The notes: a model not told the origin generated them from the sequence alone. Counted from the stretch's first letter, positions 48,211 to 61,231 are shown. The stretch: 64,000 nt of DNA from Coffea arabica (GCF_036785885.1 NC_092330.1:3072525-3136524); one strand, 5' to 3'. Translations and numbers: made by a program.

Positions 48211-50615
48211 GCCAAAAAGCAAAAAAACACTGCTAAAAGAAATGAAGTGAAGAGCAAACAGAGAGGTTGAACAGGAAGAAAAAGCCATTAAACCTGGATG
48301 AACAAAAAGGGCAATATTTCTGGTAGATCATTAACCCGATGATCCATCAACATTGTCTTCTCTATTTTTAATAAGCAACAGATGAAGAATTTCTTCCATT
48401 TCTTCTTCCTATTTCTTCTTATCTCTTTTCTATGCTCCGTGAGAAGCATTTTTGCCTCTACCAAAAAAATCAATCACCCTTGCTTAGAGGAAAGAGGAAA
48501 GAATGGCTTACATAGATATTACCATCATACATCAGCTTATTTACAGAATTTGACACGTTTATTGAAAGTTGATGCCATGGGGAATGTGATCCGTATTTTA
48601 AGGTTTGACTCATAAGTTATGAGTAGTAAATGCATTCACACTCACCGACAGCTCCAAAATTTAGACAAGCACCAAATGCGTTCACACTCGCCGACCACGA
48701 AAAAATTTGGACATAAAACTCAACATAATTTCCTTACCAATTTTCCTCAAAATTCTGCAATTGACGTCTTCTAGAACCATTCCACTATATTAATTTTAAG
48801 GAAATTTGTTTGCTACATATGTTGGGTCGAACTTGTCCCCTGTGGATAGGCTGTATCCATGTCAAAGAAGCAACTATTTATCTCAATCAACATTAAATTC
48901 CCATCAAACCGTTTCAAACCAGAAGTGAGGACTCATCAACCTGAAATACTCCAGCTGTCAACATTGCTAAATTGCCATGCTAATTTCATGAAATAAAGCA
49001 CGTATAAGACTCCTTCACAGCAAAGGTCAATGAATGTGGTTGCCATTGAAAATGGGAATATATGAGCAATGGTTCTCAACACCAAGGATATAGCTTCTCT
49101 AATCTTGTAAACTATGATTTGGAATTTCAGAGATGGAATGCAGAAAGCCAGCTCACATACAGAAAGTAGTCAGAAATCTGTCCTGTAATAGGACAACTCT
49201 ACATACAAGTGATCAAGTTGATCAAAAAAATAAATAAGTAAATAAATAATCTGAAATTCTGGTTCAGCATAAAAAGTGAACCAATCAACAAGATCACTGT
49301 AGATAGTCCATGCAATCTTTTTTTTCTTTTTTTTCTTTTTTTTGGTTCAGATGATAAAGGTTCAAGCAACTATGATCAGATGAGACAAATCCGAAGTTTT
49401 CAACCTTTGCTCAACCTTTCAAATTTGCCTCCTAAGTTCTTTGGCAAAGTTGGAATTGTTTGAAGCTAGCATTTATCAACATGTTCAAACAGTTGACAGC
49501 CAGAATCCCTAAACTTAATTGTTATAATCTATTGAAAGGTAGTATAAAAGTACAGACCAAAATATCAATTTCTGCCCAGAAAAGAGTTTTTCTTTCTATC
49601 CGACTCACTTTCTATAATCGTTAATAGAATATTGACTATATATAACAACATAACACGAGAAGAAGCCTAATTGAAATCACAAGGGAAAAAGTTAATTCAT
49701 TGCATACAAAAGGTAATTGGTTTAGCTATATCAACATATCCATTTAGCCTAAGTATAAATGACAGTCTGAGTTGTATTAACTGGAATAGAATTGATATGA
49801 TCCAAGTGCCAAGGCAGAATGAACTAAGCAAGATGACTCAAATTAGCATAAAAATGGGACCCACTGCCAAATACAAGATGTCTAAAGTACCTCATAAGTA
49901 GGAAATAGGGCCACCTTATCCTGTGATAACTTGCCAAGTCAAGTTTGGAAGAAAAAAAACAACTCAAATAATTTGAAATGTGAATATGACGGCTTTCTAG
50001 AGTCTCAAACAAATCACAATCACCCTGAAGGCTGAAGTTAGAGCTTAACATTATATCTGCCAATAATAGATAGACACAAAAAAGTTACAGATATTGCCAT
50101 ATTGGTGCTAGAGTATCATATCTACTACTGCTGACAAATAAAACGACAAAGGAAACATTTATTAAAACCATCAAAAGCTTCCTTTCACTAAAGGATATAT
50201 ATCTTATAAAATAGATTATTAGAAAATATTCATCGCAAAGGTGCTTCAATTAAGAGAACTGGTATCATCAAGATGCATTTACTTGTATTTTGACAGAAGT
50301 ATAGAACTTTACATAGCTGCTTGAAGATGATTAATCTCCAACTAGAGTGAACTATTGCCAAGAACGAGAGACAAAAAAAGAAAATTTTTTAAAAAAAAGA
50401 GTGAGCTCATCCAATATTTATGACATGTTTAGAATTTCTGTGGTACTTTGAGATGGGTAAGAATAAGTATATAGTTAAGATACATAAAGATGCGTAAACA
50501 AGAGGCAATGCAACAAACATGCATCCAGCAAGTGACTTATATTTCAAGCCATTGTTCAAAAAATTAGTTCCTAACCACAAATGAAAATCAAATTTGAATA
50601 ATTGCTGAATGCGTA
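48211..50615. repeat. Duplicated module Y, copy 1 (intron 5' of the PHD exon)
   Basis: Same-orientation duplicate of 56371-58977, collinear (for example ttctggtagatcattaa, ctctaatcttgt, caaattagttcc). In gene orientation it lies upstream of the EIPDGNWYC exon. A minus-strand stretch at about 48473-48300 resembles the ORF at 56722-56480 (EEILxLLLIKNREDN) but carries stops here. The segment around 49560-50020 is also related to module X (28600-29100 and 52440-52900), so an older internal duplication preceded the large one. Confidence 0.82.
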
Positions 50616-52436
50616 AAGTCTAAGAAATAATTATGTTGATCCATTCTGTCAACTTTTTGCTTCTTTAAACCCATGCAGGATAAATCCTATTTACCCTTCA
50701 TTGTCACACAAGCATCAGAAGTTATAACTTTTTGTTTGTTTGACTGCAAGCAAGATTACTCCCCCTTACCTTTCAATGTCATAGGACTAAACATAGGAAG
50801 CTTTAACTTTTAATTTGCTTAAAATCCAATTTTATGGGCTTCCATGGTTGAAAAAGGAATAAGAGGTTTTTAACTTTATCTTGTGACCACGGCCTTTATC
50901 GTGAGAAATCTTCCACAACATAGCTCAAACTATTTCTAACAGAATTCAATTGGTTGAGATGCAAATGGCATTAACAACTAATTTCTTGGTAGACTTAACA
51001 ATTTATTATAGAAACTCATTCAAGATCAAGAATGAACAATTTTCCTTCTGCTGTTAAGATTTGGTTGACGAATAAATAACCAAGAAAACTTATGAAATGC
51101 AAAACTAATACCTTTCGAATATATAAACCATAATAACTACAAATTTCTTGAAGTGCCCAGACTCAGATCACTTTCTCAACACGAAATGGGTAAATTCTGT
51201 AGAAATCTACAAGATTGATTCTCTTCTTAGTCAACATTTTCTCCAAAACTTCTATTTCATAGAGATCTTTTGTTTTGCAAATAGTTCACGAGAAGACTGA
51301 AAGAATGTAATAACCTATGTAACATTGATGAGACGTCCAAGTGAAATTTTAGCTATCTTCCACGTTCATATTGGCTCACAATAAATATTTAGCAGGTCAG
51401 AAATTATTATGCTGACCCATCCGATATAATTCACAACCTATATAGGCCTGGTCACATATTTAGAATAATACTTTTCAACTGTAACTGCATTTTTCTATTA
51501 ATTTCAAAATAAACTAGTGAATTATTAGCTAAGACAAAGAACAAGTCTAAGAAAGCATTTTCACGTGACTCTTCCAGCCTCAAAAGTCATATAAAAACCA
51601 TTTAATTTCAGTGAAGTCAAAAAAACTTCTTTAGTGAAGATCTCTTGTTCTTCACCATGTTTGGTATGAAAAATGGATTTGGAAAAAAAAATCACATTTT
51701 TTCTCTCAAACTAGCTTGAGATAGATTTGGACAGCTACATATTATGCACAAAATAATTGATCAATTTGATTAGAATATGTTCATGAAATATCCCCGGGAT
51801 ACATTTATTCAATGGCGACCAGTTTTTAATACTGTCAATGGACTTCGTTTACATTCTAACATTTCAAAGCCATTTTAGTAGATACTAAAAAAAGAAAAAG
51901 CTCCAAATTGACTTGTTACACCATAATATATTTTTCCAGTCATTGTGGAACGATGAACAGCCAAAAGATAATTGCATTACTTATTTTTTGCTGAAAAGAA
52001 GAACTCATATATAGATAACAAAAGAAGTTGTTAGGCGACCAAGATTTACACAAGCATTTGGCTCAACAAGATAGAATTTTTTAACCCGGAAACTTGCAAA
52101 CCTTAACCTGGAAAATACTAAGTGATCAAATTGATCCAAAGAAGTATATCAATAAAGCCAATGAGCAATATGACTCTACAGAGTCCAGGCACTTTTTTGT
52201 TGCTTAGGTAGTAAAACTTCAAGGACCTCTAATTCAATCTTCAGTTAACCTTTCAAATACATCTCCTAAGTACTTTGGCAAAGTTAAAATCATTTCGGAC
52301 CTACATTTTCAACATTGTTCACCAATTGACCCAAACATGATCAATTTGGTGCCGTCATCTAGGAAAATCTTGCAAGATTTCTCATGAACAGAATACAGAA
52401 ACAAAAGAATATACACCATTAAAAACCAAAATAACA
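50616..52436. other. Presumed intron of the PHD-GNAT gene
   Basis: No exon recognised on either strand. The stretch 52200-52430 is weakly related to 49420-49560. Confidence 0.4.
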
Positions 52437-52870
52437 TTTTCTGCCAAGAAAAGAGTCACTTTTTCTCTCCACCTTGCATTTCATAAGCCCTAAAAAGATA
52501 TATTGACTATATTGAGTGATGCAACAAAAGAACAAGGACACAAGAATGAGGCTGCTTCATTGCATACAGAAGGTAATTGGCCTGACTATATCAACACATA
52601 CAAGTAGACCTTCTCAAAGTATATATGACTGTCTGAATTGTAATAACTGAGATAAGAGCAGTGATATACTTGATATGCAAGGCATAAAGAACTAACCAAC
52701 ATGACCGGATTAAAACAGTGCCAATACCAAGTAGAAAAGATGTGAAGTGCCCTGAGAGGAACAAGTAGAGCCATATTAACCTATCATAACTTATAAATGG
52801 TCCACCACAATCTTTTTTGGAGGTAATATTGAACTAAAGCTTACCTCAGTCATTTGAATGTGAATATAAC

Positions 52871-53772
52871 AGCTCTCTGTCTCAGACCAATCACAACTAC
52901 GCTAATTCAGGAAATGTATCTTAAAAGTGCAAGATTGGGACACCAAAATCCAGCCATTTTCGCCTCAAACAATCCAAGTTACGAATTTAATTTCCTGGTG
53001 CAAAACTAATCATAATTAGTTAAATCCTACCAGTATTAAAAACTGATCATAATTGTTCCACAGGACAATCAGGACTTATCCGTAAGATGAGGTTCACAAA
53101 TATTTTTCCACATTAAAACTTGGGTGTGAAAAACTACTAGTGCTTTTTCATATTCTGTACGTCCTTGGACCATATTGTCCTCACTTACAGTTAACAAAAC
53201 TCCAATATCTAAACAATTCACTTACCCATTTTAGAAGTAATTTTATAGTTCAATCAACAAAGAAACACATGTAGCCACCAAAATCACAAGTCTAATCATA
53301 ATCATCAAGTTCTAGACAATTACCAAGTGTCAGGATACGAGCACATATTGGATTTAGGTTGGGAAACATTGGAGCAATACAAGGTAATATAATAATAAAG
53401 TGAAGAATAAATGAATTAATTGAACACATTCACTGCAAACGTAAGCCGTTTAACTATTACTACGAAACACAAACAGAATCTGTGTCCTGCATGCCGCCAT
53501 TCAGCTGATCACCCGAGGAATTACAGATTCGGAAGCACAAATATATGGATAACACGCAACAAGTGGTCACTACTACTACCAAGTAAAACTAGTAGCAAAT
53601 TAAAAACCCCAAAACACATATGCACCATTCAAACAAAACAAGACTTTGATCCTGCACCATGCATTATCAAGCACTAATACAATTCTTTTCCCCAAATTAT
53701 CAAGCTCTCTGTCTCAGACCAATCACAACTACGCTAATTCAGGAAATGTATCTTAAAACTGCAAGATTGGGA
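52871..53772. repeat. 762-bp insertion flanked by a 70-bp direct repeat
   Basis: agctctctgtctcagaccaa to gcaagattggga occurs at 52871-52940 and again at 53703-53772 with one mismatch. Module X copy 1 has this block once (about 29069-29134). The 762 bp between are absent there. It contains no recognisable element ends. Confidence 0.85.
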
Positions 53773-54596
53773 ACTAATTTACAGATGGAGCTTCAATTAA
53801 GAGGACAGATGTAGGTTGACAAATAGAACTAATTTCATAAAATAGATACTATTTAAGGAAGAACAGACACAATCAGTGCATGCAGTTAATCTACAATGAA
53901 ACGTGTATGTCTGCACATTACTGCTGAAGAGTAGCATTTATGAATCTATATGTTACTCCACACATCTTCCAAGCATCCAGCTTGACCAACTGCAATTAAC
54001 ATGGTAACTTTGTATGCCACTTTTACACTTCAAAAATTAAAAAGAAAAATGGCACAAGAAATTGTCCATTTCCAAATATAGCCACAAACGAATCATGTTG
54101 AACCGCACAAATTCTTTTTAATAAGGAACATTCATAACCTTCTAACTTCCATTTCCACAGAATGCATTAAGTGTAACCAGTAACAGTTTTTCAACAACTC
54201 ATCCCTCAATTCCATAATAAGTTCACTATCTAATTACATGACCTACAATCTAACAATCTCCTGAAACACCCAGTAAACAACCACAAAATTTTAAGATTAA
54301 CGCACATGTTTTCCTCTGAATCCAAGTAATTGACGGTTAAATCTCTAGAAGTAACTGCCAAGAGAAAAAAATACTGCCCTTAATCAGTAAAATGAACACC
54401 ATAATCTACCAGATTAAATCTCCATAATTTAAAAGAAAAAAAAATTCAGTTGGCAAGGAAGATGCTCTTTCCACATTCCACAACTATATACATATGCAAA
54501 ATCATGAGCATTATGAACACCTATTATCAGTTATTTACTAGAAAAAGCTGTCCACAAGCAAAAAGGAACTCTTAATTACGAAATTAGAAACAACAA

Positions 54597-54830
54597 TTAT
54601 ATATCAATTGAAGAAGGCTTACGAAATACTTTTACCGCTGAAGAACTTGATGACAAGAGAAAATGAGTCTGGTGCAGACTTTGACAATAGTTGATGGACC
54701 CAAACCCAGCTCGAATTTTGAGAAAGCCTGTGGCGTTATGCCAATTTTTGCCTCCAATTGAAATCCCATTCGCTCTGTCTTCACTGCTGCTGCTGCTGCT
54801 GAAACTATTATTGCTATCCATTCTTACCAA
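54597..54830 (-). CDS. Serine-rich ORF, possible first exon of the PHD-GNAT gene copy
   Basis: The ORF contains MDSNNSFSSSSSSEDRANGI, then GKNWHNATGFLKIRAGFGSI, YCQSLHQTHFLLSSSSS. In gene order it lies downstream of the relic copy end (55631) and upstream of the introns of the better copy (48160), where a first exon would be expected. A possible donor follows the serine run (GCG, GTAAAA). The homologous stretch at 30145-30029 is broken in this frame; in both copies a second frame reads AKIGI, PQAFS and FELGLGP with few changes. So either frame, or neither, may be coding. No domain recognised. Confidence 0.3.
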   Translation of the reverse strand: MVRMDSNNSFSSSSSSEDRANGISIGGKNWHNATGFLKIRAGFGSINYCQSLHQTHFLLSSSSSAVKVFRKPSSIDI

Positions 54831-55630
54831 AACAAACAGAAAGTGGAATGAGCTTAGTGAATTTATACCTATATTCCTTACCCTGCTTGAATGCTACAGT
54901 AAAGACCAACAAAAATAAGGCCAGGCCCAACTAGAAAACAGAGGAATATTAAGCTACAGGAAAATTGTTATCCAAAGAACCTTTAAAAAATAAAAGAATT
55001 TCATTTTTAATATGTAGTGATTAACATCCACTTCGTTTTTGCTGTTGGTCTCCAAAGAATTCTAAATTTTTTTTTTTAAATAATAACATACAACTGCTGA
55101 AATTGTACAAAAAAACTACTATTACAAGTTGGAGTAATTTCAAATTGAAGCCACTCCATCACTGAAAACCTTCCTCAGTTGATTATGCAAACTCCTGGCT
55201 ATAGTTGCATCTTTGACATTTTAACTAGTTAACTAAGAATTCTAGCATCTAGCAAGTCCTTCCTTCCCGTTATGAGCAACTTCATCAGGGTATTGTCCAC
55301 AGACAGGTCGTGGAGCAAACTTTTGTCTCAGGTCCTTGATGATGCAAACAACTACCTTGGTCTTACTTTGTGCTTTCTCACCAGTCACCATCTCTGAGTA
55401 TTTCTATTCTAATTGAGCTTTCCTCAAACAAGTCCTGTCAGCATTTTTGGTCTAGAATGTATGGAAAGAACTCCTCGGGAGCAACCTCCCCTTGCATCTG
55501 CATAATTAGTTCCTATTTCCAACAAACAAGTTCATCACTTTCTAAAGAGGGAAAATAAAAGCAATCTCCAATAAAACAGAGGATACAACACTTGCCTAGT
55601 CTCAAGGTCAGCCTCATTTGTCCTCAACTC

Positions 55631-55675
55631 TCACACATTGGCAATCTTCAGATATTTAGTTCCAGGAATGACCAT
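55631..55675 (-). pseudogene. Relic last codons of a second PHD-GNAT gene copy
   Basis: MVIPGTKYLKIANV and a stop match MVVPGTKYLKMPICES at 31057-31007. Directly upstream (minus) the sequence is not the rest of the exon but intron-like DNA related to 38668-38700 (cagttcagtgctcttta). The exon body, and with it the PHD and GNAT exons up to module Y copy 2, has been deleted. The junction falls at a shared AATG. Confidence 0.75.
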
Positions 55676-56370
55676 TAAAGAGCACTGAACTGCCAAAGTT
55701 GAAATTGCCTAACCAGAGCACCACCAACAAAGTAAGCTAATTTAATTGTTTTAAAAGCAGAAATCTTGCGAGAAATTGACAGACATATGCCCATAAATAC
55801 ACTATCAGAGAAAGAAAGAAAGAGGGGGAAAAAAGCAATCTACAAAAATTGTACCTACACAATTTAAGAAAGAAAATCCAAACAGACTCTCTTCTATTTC
55901 CTTTTTGAAAAGAACTCATAGGTGACTTTCAACATTCTAAGTAAAGGTTTTGTGAAGAACGACGCACACTAAAATTCAATTACAACAATTAATTTCTTAA
56001 CTTTCTTTGAGGCAAGAACAGAGACTAGTTATTCCTCCCTTCTCTTTATTTTTTTATTTTTTTTTGGGCACATCAAAATAATGAATAAGAGCCTAGCCCC
56101 ACAAGCGCCAAAAATAAAATTAAAAAAAGGAAGAAGAAGAAGAGCATCAGAGTCTAATGATGACTTACTTTGGATCTTTACCGTAACCATCAATTCTTGT
56201 TATCAAGGACTAACAAACAGCCCAAATCTAAAGTTAAGTTGGATTTTTATCAGTTTGATGGTCTCCAATTAGATGTAAGCTTTGCAGGAAAAGAAAGATG
56301 AGCAGCGCCAATGAGGAGGGGGGTTGAGATAGAAACAGGGCCCTGGAAGTGAAAAATATTTAATTAGTTC
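55676..56370. other. Between relic gene end and module Y copy 2
   Basis: No exon seen. Position predicts the PHD and GNAT exons of copy 2 here, and they are absent. A stretch at 56215-56300 is related to 59000-59060. Confidence 0.5.
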
Positions 56371-58977
56371 TGCAAAAAAGCAATAAAAAACTGCTAAAAG
56401 AAATGAATTGAAAAACAAGCAAAGAGGTTGAACAGGGAGAAAAGGCCATTAAACCTGAATGAACATTTCTGGTAGATCATTAATCCGATGATCCGTTAAC
56501 ATTGTCTTCTCTATTTTTAATGAGCAACAAACGTAAAATTTCTTCCGTTTCTTCTTCTTTGTATTTTTTTCTTATATCTTTGCTATGCTCCATGAGAAGC
56601 ATTCTCGCCTCAACCAAAAAAATCAATCGCCCTTGCTTAGGGGAAAGAATGGCGTATATATAGATACAAGCAGACACTACACCCATTTCTTGGATATTAC
56701 CATCATACGTCAGCTTATCCACAGAATTTCACACGTTTATGGAGAGTTGATGGCACCGGGAAAGTGATCCGGATTTTTAGGCTTGGCGCATATGTTATGA
56801 GTACTAAATGCATTCACACTCGCTGACAACTCCTAAATTTAGAAAAGCACCAAATGCGTTCACACCCACTGACTGCGAAAAAATTTTGGACATAAAGCTC
56901 AACATAATAGCCTTATCAATTTTCCTCAAAATTTTGCAACAGAAGTCTTCTTGAACCATTCCACTATATCAATTTTAAGGAAATTGAGTTGCTACATTTG
57001 TTGGGTTGAACTTAACCCCCGTATATAGGTTGTCTTCATGTCAAAAAGAAGCAACTGTATATCTCAATCAACATTAACGTCCTTTAAAATCATTTCAAAA
57101 CCAGAAGTGAGTACTCTTCAACCTAAAATACTCCAGCTGTCAAAATTGCAAAAATGCCATGCTAATTTCATAAAATAAGGTGCGTGTAAGACTCCTTAAC
57201 AGCTAATCAAAGGTCAATGAATACTGCTGCCAGTGGAAATGGGAGTATACAAGCAATTGTTCTCAACACCAACGATTTAGCTTCTCTAATCTTGTGAACT
57301 ACGATTTGGAATTTCAAGAAAGATAATACTGGCTTGAGATGTAATGCAAAAAGCCAACTCACATGCAAAAATAACAGAAAGTAATCACAAATCTGTCCTG
57401 TACTAGGACAACTCTATATGCTAGTAATCAAGTTGATCCCCAAAAAAAATTTATTAAAAAATCTGGTTCGGCAGAAGAAGAGTGCCCATCAACAAGACTA
57501 CTATTGAGAGTCCAAGCACATTTTCTTTGTTTGGATGATAAAGGTTCAAGTGACTATGATCAGATGAGACAAATCTGAAGTTTTCAACCTTCGCTCAACC
57601 TTCCAAATTTTCCAGCTAAGTTCTTTGGAAAAGTCGGAATTGTTTGGAGACCCACAAAAAGAATAAGAATTACATACCAAAAAGAGTGCCAATCAACAAG
57701 ATCACTGTAGAGAGTCCAAGCGCTCTTTTTTTGTTTGGATGACAAAGGTTCAAGCAACTACGATCAAATGAGACAAATCTGAAGTTTTTAACATTTGCTC
57801 AACCTTTCAAATTTGCCTCCTAATTTCTTTGGGAAAGTTGGAATTGTTTGGAGCTAGCTTTATCGACATTGTTCAAAACAGTAAACACCCAAAGTCCCTA
57901 GGCTTAATGTTATAATCTGTTAAAAGGAAGTATACAATTACATACCAGAGTATCAATTTCTGCCTAGAAAAGAGTAATTTTTTGGATCCCTACTTGCTTT
58001 CTATAATCCCTAATAGAATATTGACTATATATAACAATATAACATGAGAAGAAGCCTAATTGAAACCACAAAGGAAAAAGTTGTTTCGTTTCATACAGAA
58101 GGTAATTGGTCTTGCCATATCAACATATCTGTATAGCCTTTCTCTTAGCTACACATGACGACGCTCTGGGTGTACTAACTGGGACAGAGTTGATATAATC
58201 CAAGTACAAGGCAGAACAAGTTAACCGAGACTCAAATTAATATAAAAATAAAACCACTGCCAAATAAAAAATATCTAAAGTACCTCGTATGTAGGACATA
58301 GGCCACCTTAACTTGTGATAACTCACTGATTTCAAGTTTGATTAAAAAAAAAATTACCTTGAATCATTTGAAATGAGAATACAACAGCATTCTAGAGTCT
58401 CAGACAAATCACAACCACCATAAAGTTAGAGCTTATCATTGTATCTCTGCCAATAATAGATAGACACAAAAAGTTACAGATATTGCAATATTATTGCTAG
58501 GATATCATCTCTACTACTGCCGATAAATAAAATGAAGAAGGAAAATTTTATTAAAAACATCAAAAGCTTCCTTTCACTAATAGAAATGCATATTAAAAAA
58601 TACAATATTAGAAAATATTCATCACAAAGGAGCTTCAATTAAGAGAATTGATGTCATCAAGATGCATTTACTTGTATGTTGACAGAAGTATAGAATTTTA
58701 CATAGCTGCTTGAAGATGATTAATCTCCAACTAGGGTGAACTATTGCCAGGAAAAAATATAAAGTAAGCTTATTCAATGTTTACGACATCTTTAGAATTC
58801 CTATGATACTTTGAGCACAAGATGGGTAAGAATAAATACACAGCTAAGAAACATAAAGATATGTAAACAAGAGGCAATGCAACAAACATGCATCCAGAAA
58901 GTAACTTATATTTAAAGCCACTGTTCATAAAATTAGTTCCCAATCACAAATGAAAATCAATTTGAACAATTGCTTAA
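56371..58977. repeat. Duplicated module Y, copy 2
   Basis: Counterpart of 48211-50615. Within it about 190 bp are duplicated in tandem (57470-57650 and 57670-57855: accaatcaac(aagat), gtccaagc, gatgacaaaggttcaag, caaatctgaagttttcaac), a change absent from copy 1. The minus-strand ORF 56722-56480 (MLLMEHSKDIRKKYKEEETE, EILRLLLIKNREDNVNGSSD) is open here. It may be a former exon; I do not recognise it. Confidence 0.8.
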
Positions 58978-59835
58978 TGTTGGAAAGCTCAGATCTCAAA
59001 TTAAGTTGAATTTTCATCACTTTGATGATCTTCAATTAGATGTCAACTTTGTAGGAAAAGAAAAAAAGAACAATTACTTGTGCAGCTATGTAATCCAGTG
59101 AGTAAAGAAAGTTATCTAGTTTCCTTCTTAGCTTTTAGGAAACAAAGCTTGTATACGCTTTATCTTTTACCACCTTCCCACTCTTTCATCTCCTCAGTTT
59201 ACCATCTCTTTCTTCATGTTTTCATTACCAAGATTTGGAACCTGAAGAGCCAAAGTCATCAATATGAATTTTTTTTTTCTTTTTTACACTAGAAAGATGA
59301 AAGTCTACCCCAACTTCGCTGTTAATCTTTCAACAGAAAACTCAACCCTACATGACAAAGCAATAAGTATCAAGAATATCAACTTACAGAAAAGACAAAT
59401 TGGAAAGTGTGAGTAATTGCAACCAATTATTGGCAATCACAAATAACCCAATATGGAAGCAAGGAGGTGTAACTTAATATTCAAATGACAAACTAGTATT
59501 AACAATCAAACACAAACGAAGAAACTTGAAGTCAGACCATCAGAATCTTACTTCTCTTGGCTATGTCATTGCATGCCTCAAAAGGCCGGCATGTATCAAG
59601 TATCAATACAAAATCAAAAATAACAATGGAAGCTAAGAAGCCGACAGGTCTTTCAATATCCACTATCCGTAACCCAAAATACATTATTACCCAAACTGTT
59701 GGCTCTTCCGGTATTTGCTGCGGGACCCCTAGAACATCTCACATTAGTAGGAGGCACAAAGTGTAACTGCACAGAACTCACCCCGTTGATATTTTCATTC
59801 TCTTAATTCTTCGGTTCACATCCTTTCCTCACTCT
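58978..59835. other. Intergenic, 3' flank of the L1-domain gene
   Basis: Nothing coding recognised. The first 80 bp repeat sequence at 56215-56300; the last 200 bp may be 3' UTR of the minus-strand gene. Confidence 0.4.
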
Positions 59836-60774
59836 TCACCTCTTCAATGCACCTTCTCTTCCTTGTCTCATCTTCTTAAGCTCCAAAATCCCATTTTTCT
59901 TCCCCTCCAGATCTCCCTCTTCAACTCGATCCTCTGCATTCAACGATCCCAAATTCCCATCATAAACAGGCAATGCCAAAGAATCCGAAAGCTTCAAATG
60001 CAAGGCTCTAATCCCATCCCACTTTTTTGGAACAACCTCCGATATCCCTTTCACAGCAGCAAAGACATTCTCAACAATCTCATCACTCCCCATCCCACCA
60101 CATTTCCCCACCTTCACAACACTACAACTCCCACTCCCAAAGCATAACAATGCCGAATTTACTGCCCTCTCAATCTGCTCTTTCCACTTATCCCTGCTCC
60201 TCAAATCCAACGGCACCGGAATTTTCCTCTTCTTCTTATAAAATTGCTTCCCTAAAACAGCTGGAAGCAACGAAACAACCCTTTTATCCGCAAAAAACAT
60301 GTCGTATGATCGATACAGCTTTCGCCTTCCCTCCAGAGTCTTGCAATCTGATTTCAGCTTGGATAGCTTGACAACCTTATCAATGGGAATATCCTCAGAC
60401 TTTACCTTCTTTTGAGCAAATTCTGCAGTAATTCTATACGGAGATTTGATGGGCCGGTCGTCTATAATCAGGCAAAGGCTGAGGTTGTCGTCAGCCAGAG
60501 AGTGAAGCGGGTTTGGGAGTGAAATTTTGTGGGGTATTTTGGACGAATCTTTTGGTGGGATTTTCTTGAGGGTCAAGAGGAGGTAAATGAAATCTGCTTC
60601 TTCGTTACCATCTTCATCTTCGAGAAATTCTTGCCTTTCTTCTTCTCCTGCAGCTGGTTTATGCTGGGTTGCTCTGGGGTGGAGTTTTCTCCATTTTATA
60701 AGAGCTTTTACTGCTTTTGTGACTGTTGCTTGGCTGATGCTGTTTTCAGGAGAAGGAGGACTGGTTGAAACCAT
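59836..60774 (-). CDS. Ribosomal L1 domain-containing protein (RSL1D1/Cic1-like), 312 aa
   Basis: Members of this family are nucleolar proteins that bind pre-rRNA in ribosome assembly (yeast Cic1/Utp30, human RSL1D1). The single-exon ORF starts MVSTSPPSPENSISQATVTK. After a low-complexity acidic part (EEERQEFLEDEDGNEEADF) comes the L1 fold: FIYLLLTLKKIPPKDSS, LCLIIDDRPIKSPYRITAEF, YDMFFADKRVVSLLPAVLGK and FYKKKRKIPVPLDL. NVFAAVKGISEVVPKKWDGI and ALHLKLSDSLALPVY complete it. The LGKxFYKKKRKIPxPL segment is the family hallmark. The tail is basic (KKMRQGREGALKR). The ORF is uninterrupted, and its GC content is above that of its surroundings, so the gene is probably functional. It is unrelated to the PHD-GNAT repeats beside it. 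Confidence 0.88.
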   Translation of the reverse strand: MVSTSPPSPENSISQATVTKAVKALIKWRKLHPRATQHKPAAGEEERQEFLEDEDGNEEADFIYLLLTLKKIPPKDSSKIPHKISLPNPLHSLADDNLSLCLIIDDRPIKSPYRITAEFAQKKVKSEDIPIDKVVKLSKLKSDCKTLEGRRKLYRSYDMFFADKRVVSLLPAVLGKQFYKKKRKIPVPLDLRSRDKWKEQIERAVNSALLCFGSGSCSVVKVGKCGGMGSDEIVENVFAAVKGISEVVPKKWDGIRALHLKLSDSLALPVYDGNLGSLNAEDRVEEGDLEGKKNGILELKKMRQGREGALKR

Positions 60775-60814
60775 CGAGCTAGACGTACGCGACCGATGAA
60801 AGGACTGGAGGAGG

Positions 60815-60880
60815 GAGGCTGCGGAGTGCGGACGGCGGCAGAGGCAGAGGCTGCGGAGTGCGGACGGAGGCGGCTTTTGA
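60815..60880. repeat. Short GC-rich direct repeat upstream of the L1-domain gene
   Basis: gaggctgcggagtgcggacgg occurs twice about 33 bp apart in the likely 5' UTR or promoter. A similar gaggctgcggggtgcggg phrase occurs in the hAT element near 35150-35285. Confidence 0.8.
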
Positions 60881-61231
60881 GCTTGGTCTTAGTCTACCAT
60901 ACAACGAAGCCTCGAGTTGCCGTTCTGAGTGTGATTATCTAGTTAAGTGGATTTTGGGCTGAATTAGGGCCACCAAAAGCCCACTGTTATGGCCCCTGGA
61001 ACCATTTCAATTTGTACATTATATTATTATAGCTAGCTATGCATGTGAAATTGATTGGTTTAGGTATGTATTTTTTGAAATCGAAATTTATAATTTGAAA
61101 AGAAAATGCTTTTTTAAGGCCGATTCAAACATCACACCGACTTAAATTGAATATGAAAACACATTTAACCGGTTAACCCTGTTACTATTAGGCTTAATTT
61201 GAAGCTTTCATCTTGATTGAATACCTGTTGC

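Larger units (their letters stand above)
52437..55675. repeat. Duplicated module X, copy 2
   Basis: Counterpart of 28600-31064, with an extra segment of about 830 bp bounded by a 70-bp direct repeat (52871-52940 and 53703-53772). It includes the relic gene end at 55675-55631 and the ORF at 54597-54830. Confidence 0.85.

Noticed and set aside
59863-60799. Plus-strand ORFs over the L1-domain gene
   Set aside because: Opposite-strand shadows; only the minus frame shows the L1 domain.
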